Assembly: GCA_030065975.1 (NCBI GenBank) | Contig: JASJCN010000020.1 | Span: 1 to 46,807 of the forward strand | Length of the DNA: 46,807 bases | Source: Myxococcota bacterium | GTDB lineage: Bacteria; Myxococcota_A; UBA9160; UBA6930 | Direction: 5' to 3' | Shown: in pieces, positions 8,366-16,943 of the stretch | Layout of the letters: each line of letters opens with the position of its first letter | Position numbering within the stretch: position 1 is the first letter of the stretch | The notes under the pieces: model-generated | The model's database searches: none | Seen by the model: only the letters and a program-made list of their open reading frames with translations | Told to the model about the DNA's origin: nothing | Translations under genes and position numbers: made by a program

Positions 8366-9322
8366 ATGTCGTTCCGGGTCTTCGTCGACGGTCACGTGGG
8401 AACCACGGGCCTGCGGATTCGCGACTGGCTCGCCGGTCGCGACGATCTCGCCCTCGTCACGCTGCCCGAGGAGCAGCGGAAGGACGAGGCGGCGCGCCGC
8501 GACGCCATCCGCGCGGCGGATGCGGCCGTGCTGTGCCTGCCGGACGATGCGGCCCGGGAGGCGGCCGGCTGGGCCGCGGGTGCGGGAACGCGGATCGTGG
8601 ACGCCAGCACCGCCCATCGGGTGTCCGACGGCTGGGTCTACGGGCTCGTCGAGCTCGAGCCGGATCGGCGCGATCGCATCCGCAAGGCGGAGCGGGTCTC
8701 GAACCCGGGCTGCTGGCCGTCCGGGTTCCTGCTCGCGGTCCGGCCCCTGATCGACGCCGGCCTGCTCGAGTCGAGCGCACCGCTCTCGATCCACGGGCTC
8801 TCGGGCTACACCGGCGGCGGGCGGCAGATGATCGAGAAGTGGGAGGATCCCGAGAGCGGCCTGGTCGCGCTGCCCTTCGAGTCCCCCTACGCGCTGGATC
8901 GCGTCCACAAGCACGCGCCCGAGATGACCGTCTACTCCGGTCTCACCGACGCGCCCCAGTTCGTTCCCTCGGTCGGGCCCTTCCCCTGCGGCATGCGCAT
9001 CGAGGTGCCGCTTCCCGCCGGCCTGCGCCCGGCGCACGCGAGTGCCAAGGTGATCCACGAGGCGCTCGCCGAGCGCTATCGCGGCGAGCCCTTCGTCTCG
9101 GTGCGTCCGCTCTCGGAGCAGGCGCCCGCCGGCGAGCACGCCCTCGATCCGCGCCAGTGCAACGACACCAATCGCATGGAGCTGCTGGTCCAGCCCCATC
9201 CCTCGGGCCACGTGCTGCTCGTCGCGCTGCTGGACAACCTCGGCAAGGGCGCCTCGGGCGCGGCCATCCAGTGCCTGAACCTGATGCTGGGACTCGAAGA
9301 GACCGCGGGACTGCCCCGCTAG
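8366..9322 (+). CDS. argC: N-acetyl-gamma-glutamyl-phosphate reductase, type 2
   Basis: A 318-residue NADPH-dependent enzyme of arginine biosynthesis, reducing N-acetyl-glutamyl phosphate to the semialdehyde. The N-terminal Rossmann segment is VFVDGHVGTTGLRI. The catalytic cysteine lies in VSNPGCWPSG near residue 115, and HGLSGYTGGGRQM follows. The short length and the DGHVGTTGL form are typical of the type-2 (AgrC_type2) branch rather than the longer E. coli-like form. The 3' substrate-binding part RQCNDTNRMEL is intact. It follows the ABC-F gene by 11 bases, so it may be cotranscribed. No other arg genes are nearby. Its TAG is shared as CTAG with the convergent exporter. Confidence 0.93.
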   Translation: MSFRVFVDGHVGTTGLRIRDWLAGRDDLALVTLPEEQRKDEAARRDAIRAADAAVLCLPDDAAREAAGWAAGAGTRIVDASTAHRVSDGWVYGLVELEPDRRDRIRKAERVSNPGCWPSGFLLAVRPLIDAGLLESSAPLSIHGLSGYTGGGRQMIEKWEDPESGLVALPFESPYALDRVHKHAPEMTVYSGLTDAPQFVPSVGPFPCGMRIEVPLPAGLRPAHASAKVIHEALAERYRGEPFVSVRPLSEQAPAGEHALDPRQCNDTNRMELLVQPHPSGHVLLVALLDNLGKGASGAAIQCLNLMLGLEETAGLPR

Positions 9323-10095
9323 AGCAGCGCCGTTGTCGCGAGGCGGATCGCGATGGCCGTGAGCACGGCCTTGTAGATCCAGGTGAAGACGCGCTCGTCG
9401 ATCCGGTCGAGCAGCCGTGTCCCGACCCAGGTGCCGGCGACCACGCAGACCGCGCAAGCTGCGAGCAGCGGCAGATGGGGCGCGAACGCGAAGCCGCCGA
9501 GCCCGAAGAGCCCGATCTTCGCCAGGTGTCCGAGGGACTGGCAGGCGGCCTTGGTGCCGACCAGCGCCTGGCGGGTGAGCCCGAGGTTCAGGAAGAAGGG
9601 GGCGATCAGCGGGCCCACGGCACCGATCGTCACGTTCAGCACGCCGGCGATCGCGCCGAGCACGAGGAAGCGGCGGTTGCGATCGCTGGCCTCGGGATGG
9701 GCGCCCAGCACCAGGAGACCGGGCGCCCAGGTCGCCAGCAGGACGAACATGCCGATCAGCGTGCGGGTGGCGTCGGGCGGGAGCGAGCGGACGAAGGCGA
9801 GGCCGAGCAGCCCGCCCGGGATCAGCAGGGCGCCGTAGCGGAGCAGGATCCACCACTCGACGTGACGCCGCTGGAGCCACGTGCGCGAGCTGTTGGAGAC
9901 GAGCTGGATCGCCCCGTGGAGCGGGATCGCGACCAGCGGCTCGAGGAAGAGCAGCATGGCGGCGAGCAGGGTGATCCCGCCCGCCATGCCGACGATGCCC
10001 GAGAGGACCGCCGTCGCGAACGAGACGGCCGCCAGGAACCAGAACTCCTCTCCGGGCTGGAACCATAGCTGCGGGTCGGCCAGGGCCTCCGTCAA
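9319..10095 (-). CDS. TauE/SafE family anion exporter, coupled to citrate synthase
   Basis: A 258-residue membrane protein with about eight hydrophobic helices. The family signature repeats are seen: SGIVGMAGG near residue 25 and NVTIGAVGPLIAPF near residue 150, with FFLNLGLTRQALVGTKA. Members export sulfite, sulfoacetate or other organic anions. The TTG at 10095 overlaps the citrate synthase stop (TTGA, 10092-10095), so the transporter is likely translated with that enzyme; a carboxylate substrate is plausible but not shown. No ATG is available in a suitable place, which supports the TTG start. Confidence 0.85.
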   Translation of the reverse strand: MTEALADPQLWFQPGEEFWFLAAVSFATAVLSGIVGMAGGITLLAAMLLFLEPLVAIPLHGAIQLVSNSSRTWLQRRHVEWWILLRYGALLIPGGLLGLAFVRSLPPDATRTLIGMFVLLATWAPGLLVLGAHPEASDRNRRFLVLGAIAGVLNVTIGAVGPLIAPFFLNLGLTRQALVGTKAACQSLGHLAKIGLFGLGGFAFAPHLPLLAACAVCVVAGTWVGTRLLDRIDERVFTWIYKAVLTAIAIRLATTALL

Positions 10096-11240
10096 GCGGA
10101 GATCGGTGCGGCGGCCCGGGCGTGCGGCTCGGGGATCGCTCCGGTGTAGTGCTGGCTCGGTCGGATGATGCGCCCGCTCCCGCGCTGCTCCTCGGCGTGA
10201 GCCAGCCAGCCCGCCACCCGGGCGCAGGCGAAGGTCGGTGTGAAGAGCGCGCGGGGAAGCCCGACGGCGTCGAGCAGCACGGCCGTGTAGAACTCGACGT
10301 TGGTGTCGAGGGAGCGCTCGGGATGGCGCTCGGCCAGGATCGCGACCGCGGCCTTCTCCACGGCGCGTGCCAGGGAGAGGTAGCGGCTCGAGATGCCCGC
10401 GGCCTCGAGGCGGGTGACGGCCCGCTCGAGCACCGCCGCTCGGGGGTCGCGCACGCGATACACGCGATGGCCGAGCCCCATGATCCGTCGGCCGGCGTCG
10501 AGCTCCTGGCACAGCCAGGTCTCGGCCTGCTCGGGTGTGCCCACCGCGTCGAGCATGTCGAGGACCGGACCCGGCGCGCCTCCGTGCAGAGGGCCCTTCA
10601 GGGCGCCGAGCGCCGCCACCACCGAGGACACCGTGTCCGAGCGCGTCGACGCGACCACCCGCGCGGTGAACGTCGAGGCGTTCATGCCGTGCTCCGCGAC
10701 TGTCACGAGATAGGCGTCGAGCGCGGCCACCCGGGCGGGAGCGGGAGCGCTGCCTTCGATCATGCGCAGCAGGTCGGCCGCGTGACCGAGATCCGGATCC
10801 GGCGGGACGGGCAGCAGCCCGCGCTGCATGCGGCTCCACGCGGCCACGACCACGGCGACCGCGGCCGTGGTGCGCGTGCGGATCCGCTCCGGCGAGTCGT
10901 TCGGGCTCTCGCTCGGCAGGTGGGCGATGCCCGCGCGGAGGGCGTCCATGGCGGCCGGCTCGCCCGTGGCGGTACCCATGCGCCACAGGCCCTCGTACGC
11001 CTCGCGGCGCGCCGCACCGAGGGCTCGCTCGATCTCCTGGCGTCGCTGCGGGTCGGGGAGCCGGCCCTCCCACAGCAGCCCACACAGGTCCTCGAACCCG
11101 TGGCTCTCGGCGAGCGCCTCCACGTCGTGGCCGCGCACCACGAGCCGGCCGCGGGCCCCGTCCACCTTCGAGAGGTCGGTCTCGGCGACCACCACCCCTT
11201 CGAGACCCGAAGCACTCCGGCTTCGCTCGGGATTCGACAT
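10092..11240 (-). CDS. Citrate/methylcitrate synthase family enzyme
   Basis: A 382-residue condensing enzyme joining oxaloacetate with an acyl-CoA. Seen: EHGMNASTFTARV with the first catalytic His region, GPLHGGAPGPV with the second His, the CoA/oxaloacetate segment GLGHRVYRVRDPRA, and TNVEFYTAVLLDAVGLP. In that last motif the usual catalytic Asp is Glu, so activity or substrate may differ; some citrate synthase-like families do carry this form. The ATG at 11240 has an excellent GGAGGA site; an upstream in-frame ATG at 11321 would add 27 residues made of low-complexity codons. Divergent from an HTH-citrate synthase paralogue and coupled to a TauE/SafE exporter. It could be citrate synthase 2, methylcitrate synthase or a specialised condensing enzyme. 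Confidence 0.9.
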   Translation of the reverse strand: MSNPERSRSASGLEGVVVAETDLSKVDGARGRLVVRGHDVEALAESHGFEDLCGLLWEGRLPDPQRRQEIERALGAARREAYEGLWRMGTATGEPAAMDALRAGIAHLPSESPNDSPERIRTRTTAAVAVVVAAWSRMQRGLLPVPPDPDLGHAADLLRMIEGSAPAPARVAALDAYLVTVAEHGMNASTFTARVVASTRSDTVSSVVAALGALKGPLHGGAPGPVLDMLDAVGTPEQAETWLCQELDAGRRIMGLGHRVYRVRDPRAAVLERAVTRLEAAGISSRYLSLARAVEKAAVAILAERHPERSLDTNVEFYTAVLLDAVGLPRALFTPTFACARVAGWLAHAEEQRGSGRIIRPSQHYTGAIPEPHARAAAPISA

Positions 11241-11310
11241 CCGGATTCCTCCTCGTCGTTCTCGTCGTTCTCGGATTCCGTCGTTCTTCGATTCAGGGGT
11301 AGCGTACTCG

Positions 11311-11340
11311 TTCATAATCATTTATCAATGTTGATATGAA
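11311..11340. promoter_or_regulatory. AT-rich palindromic operator between the divergent citrate synthases
   Basis: A 30-base AT-rich island in very GC-rich DNA. TATCAATGTTGATA (11323-11336) is a 14-bp palindrome with two central mismatched bases, and TTCATA (11311-11316) with TATGAA (11335-11340) forms an outer inverted repeat. More ATCA/TGAT half-sites lie at 11317-11320 and after 11340. It overlaps the ATG of the HTH-citrate synthase. This is a strong candidate for the binding site of that protein's own HTH domain. Confidence 0.55.
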
Positions 11341-12631
11341 TCAATCAAAGGGCGACCGCCCGGACGTGGAGAGCGGCGGGCTCGAGGAGGAGCTCTCGGC
11401 CCGTCAGGCGGCCGAGATCCTCGGCGTGAAGCTGGCCACGCTCTACGCCTACGTGAGCCGCGGGCTGCTGCGCAGCACGCCGACGGGGAGCGGGCGGGCG
11501 CGCCGCTACCTGCGCGGCGACGTCGAGGCGCTGCGGCGCAGTCGCAGGGGCGCTGGCGACGCGCAGGGCGCCCTGCGCTGGGGCGAGCCCCTGCTCGAGA
11601 CGCGGATCACCGAGATGACGCCCGAAGGGCCGCGCTACTGCGGGCGCCTCGCCGTCGAGCTCGCCCGGGACGGCGTGCCCTTCGAGTCCGTCGCGGAGCT
11701 GCTCTGGACCGGCTCCCTGCCGTCCGCGGCTCCCCGCTTCGATTCACCGACCTGGCCCGACACCGACGCCCTCGTGCGGCTGGCCGCCGGGGAGACGGCT
11801 CACACCGCCTGGGCCGCGCTCGTGGTCGCCGCCCTGGCCGCGCGTGATCGCGGCCGACACGACCGGCGCCCCGAGGCCATCGCGAGACGGGGTCGCGGGT
11901 TGGTGCGTGCCCTGGCCGCGACCCTCGCGTTCTCCCACGATCCGGGTCGCGTCGGCGAGGCCCTCGCCGCCGAGCGCGTCGCCGAGTCCGTGGCGATCTC
12001 CCTCGGCGTGCGTCCGCGTCGTGCCGCAATCCGCGCGATCGATTCCGTGCTGGTCCTGATGGCCGACCACGAGCTCAACGCCTCGACCTTCGCGGCGCGC
12101 GTGTCGGCGTCGACGGGCGCCGACGTCTACGCCTGCATCCAGAGCGGGCTCGCCACCCTCTCGGGCCCCCTGCACGGCGCCGCGTCGGATCACGTCGAGG
12201 CCCTGCTCGCCGAGGTGCCGCGCCCCGAGGATGCCGAGCGCGTCGTCCTCGAGCGCGATCGTCGCGGCGAGCCCCTACCCGGCTTCGGTCACCCCTTCTA
12301 TCGCGGCACCGGCGACCCGCGCGTCGAGCCGATCCTCGACGCCGCGTTCGAGGCCCACGAACGATCGGCCGCTCTGCGCCGTCTGGCGGCGGTCGCCGAG
12401 GTGATGGAGCGGGCGGGCCGGCCGCGCCCCAACGTGGACTTCGCCATCGTCGGCCTGCGCGCGGCACTCGGCATGCCCAAGGGCGCGGGCGCCGGCCTCT
12501 TCGTCGTCGGCCGCTCGGCCGGCTGGATCGCCCACATCCTGGAGCAGGCCCGCGACGGCTCGTTGATCCGGCCGCGTGCGCGCTACCGGGCGCCTGGCCC
12601 GGCGCCTGAGCGGGCCGAAGACGCTCCCTAG
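11336..12631 (+). CDS. Citrate synthase-like protein with N-terminal MerR/excisionase-type HTH
   Basis: A 431-residue fusion. Residues about 20-70 form a DNA-binding helix-turn-helix of the MerR/excisionase type (ARQAAEILGVKLATLYAYVS, then a wing ending RRYLRGDVEAL). The rest is a citrate synthase domain: DHELNASTFAARV, SGPLHGAASDH, GFGHPFYRGTGDPR and PNVDFAIVGLRAALG, retaining both His regions and the catalytic Asp. HTH-citrate synthase fusions exist in databases but their role is poorly known. It sits head to head with an ordinary citrate synthase, with a palindromic operator at its own start, so a metabolite-sensing autoregulator that also binds oxaloacetate or acyl-CoA is a fair inference. 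The ATG at 11336 has no ribosome binding site, suggesting leaderless translation. Confidence 0.9.
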   Translation: MNQSKGDRPDVESGGLEEELSARQAAEILGVKLATLYAYVSRGLLRSTPTGSGRARRYLRGDVEALRRSRRGAGDAQGALRWGEPLLETRITEMTPEGPRYCGRLAVELARDGVPFESVAELLWTGSLPSAAPRFDSPTWPDTDALVRLAAGETAHTAWAALVVAALAARDRGRHDRRPEAIARRGRGLVRALAATLAFSHDPGRVGEALAAERVAESVAISLGVRPRRAAIRAIDSVLVLMADHELNASTFAARVSASTGADVYACIQSGLATLSGPLHGAASDHVEALLAEVPRPEDAERVVLERDRRGEPLPGFGHPFYRGTGDPRVEPILDAAFEAHERSAALRRLAAVAEVMERAGRPRPNVDFAIVGLRAALGMPKGAGAGLFVVGRSAGWIAHILEQARDGSLIRPRARYRAPGPAPERAEDAP

Positions 12632-14832
12632 GCGCTGATCTTCGGCCGCGAGCCGATCCACTCGAGCAGCGTCTGCACGGCGGGGACGTCCGAGAGCCGG
12701 TGCAGCGCCGCGGTCGGAGCTTCGGCGCTTCCCACCCGGAAGGTGAGGGCGAGGCCCGCCAGGAAGCGGAAGGCGTCCTCGTCGGTGAGGTCGTCGCCCA
12801 CGTAGATCACCCGGACGCTCTCGGACCAGTTCGGCCCGTAGCGCTCGCGCAGCAGGTGCAGCACGGCGCGGCCCTTGTCCCACCCGATGGGAGGGCGGGC
12901 CTCGACGGCGGCGTGGGCGTGTCGCGCCTGGTAGCCGGCGCGGCTCATGATCTCGACCACCTCGTCGATCATCTTCGGGCGCTTGGCCTGGGGCACGCCG
13001 CGGTAGTGGAACGTGAGCGTCGGGCCCTTGGCCTCGGTCCACGCGCCGTCGCTGCTCACGGCCTCGAGCTCCTGGGCCAGTGCCGCCGTCCGGCTCGCGT
13101 AGTGGCCCAGGTCCTGGTGGCGGAAGGGATGGATCCCCGGCCCCTCGATCTCGAGCCCGTGGTTCCCGGCGTACATCAGGCGCTCGTCCCCGACGAGCTT
13201 GCGCACGTCTCCGAGGGCGCGGCCGGACACGATGGACACGTCCGTGTCCTTCCGGCGCGAGCACGCCTCGAGCGCCTTGCGCATGGCGGGCTGCAGCTTC
13301 GCCTTCGACGGGTGGTCGACGATCGGCGTGAGCGTGCCGTCGTAGTCCAGGAAGAGGCAGAGCGGGTACTGCTTGATGAAGGGCCTGAGCCAGCGCTCGA
13401 CGTCGTCCTTGGACAGTGCGCCGAGCGCGGCCGAGGGCTCGTCGGCGGCATCGAGGAAGGTCTGGACCCAGCTGTCCACGTCGTCGCGGCGCTCGCGGCG
13501 GCGCATGGAAGCCATGCGCGAGGCCCGCTCGTCCTCGTCCATGGTGAGCGCGCGGTGGATCACGTGGGCGGTCTCGTCGAGGTCGAAAGGGTTGACCTGG
13601 AGCGCCTCGCGCATCGTCTCGGCGGCGCCGGCCATGCGCGACAGGATCAGCACGCCCGGGTCGGACACCTGGCAGGCGGCGAACTCCTTGGCGACAAGGT
13701 TCATGCCGTCGCGAAGCGGCGTCACCAGAGCCACGTCGGCGTCGCGGTACAGCGCGCAGAGCCGCGCCCGCGGAACGGAGCGGTACAGGTACCGGATGGG
13801 CGACCAGCTCGCCGTGGCGAAGCGCCCGTTGATGCGGCCCACCAGCTCGTCGATCTCACGCTTCAGGTCGCGGTACTCGGCCACCTGGGAGCGGCTCGGG
13901 ACGGCGAGCTGAAGCAGCACGACCTTCTCCCGGTGCCGCGGGTGCAGCTCGAGGAGCCGCTCGAAGGCGCGGATCCGCTCGGGGATGCCCTTGGTGTAGT
14001 CGAGCCGGTCGACGCCCAGGACGATGCGCTCGGCCCCCTTGTCGCCGTTGGCCGTTCCGTTGCTCGCGTTGGCCGTCTCCGCGAAGGAGTCGAACTCGAT
14101 GCCGATCGGGTAGGCGCCGATCTTCACGGCGCGGTCGCCGTGCTCGACGGCGAGGGTGTCGCGGTCCACGCGCAGGCCGAGCCGGCGCTCGCAGCAGTCG
14201 AGGAAGTTCTGTGCGTAGCCCGGGACGTGGAATCCGATCACGTCGGCGGCCAGCAGGCCGCGGAGAAGCTCCCGGTCCCAGGGGCAGAGGCGGAAGATGT
14301 CGTAGGGCGGGAAAGGGATGTGCAGGAAGAAGCCGATGCGCACGTCGGGTCGCTGGGCGCGCAGCATCCCCGGCGTGAGCATCAGGTGGTAGTCGTGGAC
14401 CCACACGAGCCCCGATGCTTCCGCGTGCTCGGCCATCGCCTCGGCGAAGCGCTCGTTGACGGACTCGTACTCCGTCCAGTCACGTCGCTCGAACTGCGTG
14501 AGGGCGGGGAAGGAGTGGCACAGCGGCCAGAGGGTGCGGTTCGAGAATCCGTGGTAGAAGCGCTGGACCTCGCCGTCGGAGAGCAGGACCGGCTCGATCT
14601 CGTAGCCGCTCGCCTCCGTCGAGATCCGCTCGTTGCGGCGGACCTCGATCCCCGGCCACCCGATCCAGACGCCGCCGCGCTTGCGCAACGCCGGCTCGAG
14701 GGCGGAGACCAGGCCGCCCGACGAGGGGCGCCGCTCGAGGGCCCCCGCCGTGCGCTGGAAGGTGTACGGAAGCCGGTTGCTCGCGACGACGAGCGGTCCG
14801 CTGCCATTCTTTCGACGTCGGGTACGCGCCAC
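12628..14832 (-). CDS. Bifunctional trehalose-6-phosphate synthase/phosphatase
   Basis: A 734-residue OtsA-OtsB fusion that makes trehalose from UDP-glucose and glucose-6-phosphate. OtsA (GT20, residues about 14-480): SNRLP, GGLVSALEPAL, VWVHDYHLMLTPGMLR, GFFLHIPFPPYD, LDYTKGIPERIRAFE and TPLRDGMNLVAKEF. OtsB (HAD phosphatase, residues about 505-734): the nucleophile motif FLDYDGTLTP, SGR, and VIYVGDDLTDEDAF. Both active sites look intact. Such fusions are known in several bacteria and in eukaryotes, whereas E. coli keeps the genes separate. Trehalose would serve as osmo- and desiccation protectant. It is a single gene; the TAG stop is shared with the convergent HTH-citrate synthase as CTAG. 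Confidence 0.95.
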   Translation of the reverse strand: MARTRRRKNGSGPLVVASNRLPYTFQRTAGALERRPSSGGLVSALEPALRKRGGVWIGWPGIEVRRNERISTEASGYEIEPVLLSDGEVQRFYHGFSNRTLWPLCHSFPALTQFERRDWTEYESVNERFAEAMAEHAEASGLVWVHDYHLMLTPGMLRAQRPDVRIGFFLHIPFPPYDIFRLCPWDRELLRGLLAADVIGFHVPGYAQNFLDCCERRLGLRVDRDTLAVEHGDRAVKIGAYPIGIEFDSFAETANASNGTANGDKGAERIVLGVDRLDYTKGIPERIRAFERLLELHPRHREKVVLLQLAVPSRSQVAEYRDLKREIDELVGRINGRFATASWSPIRYLYRSVPRARLCALYRDADVALVTPLRDGMNLVAKEFAACQVSDPGVLILSRMAGAAETMREALQVNPFDLDETAHVIHRALTMDEDERASRMASMRRRERRDDVDSWVQTFLDAADEPSAALGALSKDDVERWLRPFIKQYPLCLFLDYDGTLTPIVDHPSKAKLQPAMRKALEACSRRKDTDVSIVSGRALGDVRKLVGDERLMYAGNHGLEIEGPGIHPFRHQDLGHYASRTAALAQELEAVSSDGAWTEAKGPTLTFHYRGVPQAKRPKMIDEVVEIMSRAGYQARHAHAAVEARPPIGWDKGRAVLHLLRERYGPNWSESVRVIYVGDDLTDEDAFRFLAGLALTFRVGSAEAPTAALHRLSDVPAVQTLLEWIGSRPKISA

Positions 14833-14918
14833 GCGCCTACGGTAACGGATCGTGGCCTCGGCGGGTTAGGATCCCCGCCGCGGGTCCGGCTCGACGCGGC
14901 CCGCACCCAGGAGGAGTC

Positions 14919-15623
14919 GTGGACGTCGACAGCATCGTGGTGGGGATCGTCTGGTACGGCGCGCTCCTCTTCTCCCTGACGGCCCACGAGGCCGCCCACG
15001 CCTGGGCGGCCCTGCGCGGCGGCGACCCGACCGCCTACCTGGGCGGGCAGGTCAGCCTCGACCCCTCGCCGCACATCCAGCGCGAGCCCATCGGCATGGT
15101 GCTCGCGCCCATCGGCTTCTACGTCTTCGGCGGCATGATGTTCGGCTGGGCCAGCACCCCCTTCGACCCGGCCTGGGCCGAACGCCATCCCCGCCGCGCG
15201 GCGTGGATGTCCCTGGCCGGCCCCGCCGCCAACGCCGTGATCGGGTTGCTCGCCGCCGTGGCGATCCGCGTCGGCATGGAGATGGACGTCTTCGTGCCAC
15301 CGGACTCGGTCAACTTCTCCCAGGTGACCGCGGCGCCCGCGGGCGGGGTCGGGGGAGCCGTGGCGCTGCTCTTGAGCCTGCTGTTCTCGGTGAACCTGCT
15401 GCTCGTGATCTTCAACCTGCTGCCTGTGCCGCCCCTCGACGGCTCCGGTGCCGTAGGCCTGCTCCTGCCCGAGAGCGTGAACCACTCGTTCCAGAGCCTG
15501 ATGCGCCAGCCGGGCTTCGCCATCGGCGGCATCCTGCTGGCCTGGTTCATGATCTCGCGCCTGTTCTGGCCGGTGTTCCTCTTCGCGATCAACGCGCTCT
15601 ACCCAGAGGCCCACTACGGCTGA
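14919..15623 (+). CDS. Site-2 protease family (M50) zinc metalloprotease
   Basis: A 234-residue multi-pass membrane protein. The zinc-binding HEAAH motif is at residues 23-27 in the first helix, and the third ligand motif NLLPVPPLDG lies near residue 165. About five or six hydrophobic helices. This short form without PDZ domain matches the Rip/SpoIVFB-like group 3 proteins, which cleave substrates within the membrane. The GTG start at 14919 has a strong AGGAGG site. No anti-sigma factor is adjacent, so the substrate is unknown. The following MORN-repeat gene starts 24 bases on and may be cotranscribed. Confidence 0.9.
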   Translation: MDVDSIVVGIVWYGALLFSLTAHEAAHAWAALRGGDPTAYLGGQVSLDPSPHIQREPIGMVLAPIGFYVFGGMMFGWASTPFDPAWAERHPRRAAWMSLAGPAANAVIGLLAAVAIRVGMEMDVFVPPDSVNFSQVTAAPAGGVGGAVALLLSLLFSVNLLLVIFNLLPVPPLDGSGAVGLLLPESVNHSFQSLMRQPGFAIGGILLAWFMISRLFWPVFLFAINALYPEAHYG

Positions 15624-15647
15624 TCCGGCGCGCTAGATTTCCTGGCC

Positions 15648-16292
15648 ATGCGCCGGCTCCCCCTCCTCCCCGCGGTCCCCGTGCTCGCGCTCGTGCTCCC
15701 GATGCTCATGCCCGTTTGCGGCGCGCCCGCCCTCGCCGCCGACATCGATTGCCCGTCGGGCGCTTCGCCGAGCGGCAAGGGGCCTCCGTCGGGAGGACGG
15801 CTCTTCTGTGCCCTCCCCGACGGCACCCAGCACGGGCCGAGCCGCGTCTGGTTCCCGGGTGGCCAGAAGCTCGCCCACGCGAACTTCGATCGCGGCAAGC
15901 TGAACGGCTCCTACCAGGAGTGGTACCCCGAGGGCGGCCCCAAGGAGAAGGGCCAGTACGAGAACGACGCGAAGGTCGGCGTCTGGACCGAGTACTGGGA
16001 GAACGGCAAGAAGATGCGCGAGGAGACCTGGGCCGCAGGCGAGCGCAACGGGCCGAGCCGGCTCTGGCACGAGAACGGGCAGCTCTTCGTGGACCAGGCC
16101 TACAAGGACGGCAAGCGTCACGGGCCGGCGCAGACCTTCTACGAGAGCGGCCAGAAGCAGAGCAAGGGGCAGTTCGTCGACGGCATCTACGACGGCGAGT
16201 GGGTCGGCTGGTGGGAGAGCGGGAAGCTCAAGAAGGAGGCCGTCTTCGAGGGCGGCAAGGAGATCTCCCGCGAGTTCCACGACGACGACTAG
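15648..16292 (+). CDS. Secreted MORN/YwqK-type repeat protein
   Basis: A 214-residue exported protein with a signal peptide (MRRLPLLPAVPVLALVLPML... to about ALAADI, residue 31). The mature part is at least six repeats of about 22 residues, each of the form W/Y-x-NGxK/Q (FPGGQKLAHANF, YPEGGPKEKGQYE, WENGKKMREETW, HENGQLFVDQAY, YESGQKQSKGQF, WESGKLKKEAVF). These resemble MORN and YwqK repeats, beta-hairpin units that bind protein or phospholipid. A Cys pair (DCPS, FCAL) lies before the repeats. The genomic partner is unclear; proximity to the site-2 protease is the only hint. Its function cannot be named from sequence. Confidence 0.85.
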   Translation: MRRLPLLPAVPVLALVLPMLMPVCGAPALAADIDCPSGASPSGKGPPSGGRLFCALPDGTQHGPSRVWFPGGQKLAHANFDRGKLNGSYQEWYPEGGPKEKGQYENDAKVGVWTEYWENGKKMREETWAAGERNGPSRLWHENGQLFVDQAYKDGKRHGPAQTFYESGQKQSKGQFVDGIYDGEWVGWWESGKLKKEAVFEGGKEISREFHDDD

Positions 16293-16304
16293 CGTCCGTC
16301 CCCG

Positions 16305-16943
16305 CTAGCCCCCGACGTCTCCCCACGCCACCGCGACCTGCGGTGCGCCCGAGCGCCCGATCCGGCGCAGCCCGAGCTCCTCGAGCAGGGGTGCCGGATC
16401 CTCCACCGCGTCGTCGCCTGCGTAGTGGCACAGGATCAGGCGACCGCCCGGTGCGAGGGCGTGGCTCACCAGGCGTCGCGCTCCCTCGAGCCGGTCGCCC
16501 GGAAGCAGGTACTCGGTGTTGCTGCGCACGTAGTCGTAGCGGTGTTCCGGGTGGAACCAGAATCCGTTGGCGACCTCGAAGTGGGCCTCGAGCCCCGGGT
16601 GCCTGAGCCTCGCCCGCTCGACGAGCTCCCAGGAGAAGTCGATGCCGTGCGGGCGCAGCGCCACCCCCTTGGTGGCACACCAGGCGACGAGGCTCTCGAG
16701 CAGGAGCCCGTTCGCACAGCCCACGTCGAGCAGGTCGCCGTCGTGGTCGATGGCGTCCGCGATGCAGCGCCGCTTCGGCTCCCAGCCGCTCGCCCCGGAG
16801 GATCGGCCGCTCTGCTGAAAGGCGTCGGCGCCGGGCGCGAGGTAGTGCTCCTCGATCGCGGCGTGCAGGGCCTCGAAGCGCCGCTCGCGCGGGGCGTCGT
16901 CCGGCAGAGCGCGAAGGCGCGCGCGGGCCGGCCGTGTGCTCAC
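16305..16943 (-). CDS. Class I SAM-dependent methyltransferase at the end of the PQQ operon
   Basis: A 212-residue Rossmann-fold methyltransferase. SAM motif I is LLDVGCANGLLLESL near residue 70, with HGIDFSWELV as the acidic motif and a later GGRLILCHYAG strand. An N-terminal HYLAPGADAFQQSG segment precedes it. The GTG start at 16943 overlaps the pqqE stop (GTGA). Methyltransferases are not a standard PQQ step, so this may methylate another product or substrate, or belong to a downstream pathway. No catalytic motif indicates the target. Confidence 0.85.
   Translation of the reverse strand: MSTRPARARLRALPDDAPRERRFEALHAAIEEHYLAPGADAFQQSGRSSGASGWEPKRRCIADAIDHDGDLLDVGCANGLLLESLVAWCATKGVALRPHGIDFSWELVERARLRHPGLEAHFEVANGFWFHPEHRYDYVRSNTEYLLPGDRLEGARRLVSHALAPGGRLILCHYAGDDAVEDPAPLLEELGLRRIGRSGAPQVAVAWGDVGG

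Noticed and set aside
12700-14979. A 759-codon open frame antisense to the trehalose gene
   Set aside because: Long antisense frames are expected in 70% GC DNA; it has Arg/Val/Gly-rich low-information sequence while the opposite strand has full OtsA and OtsB motifs.
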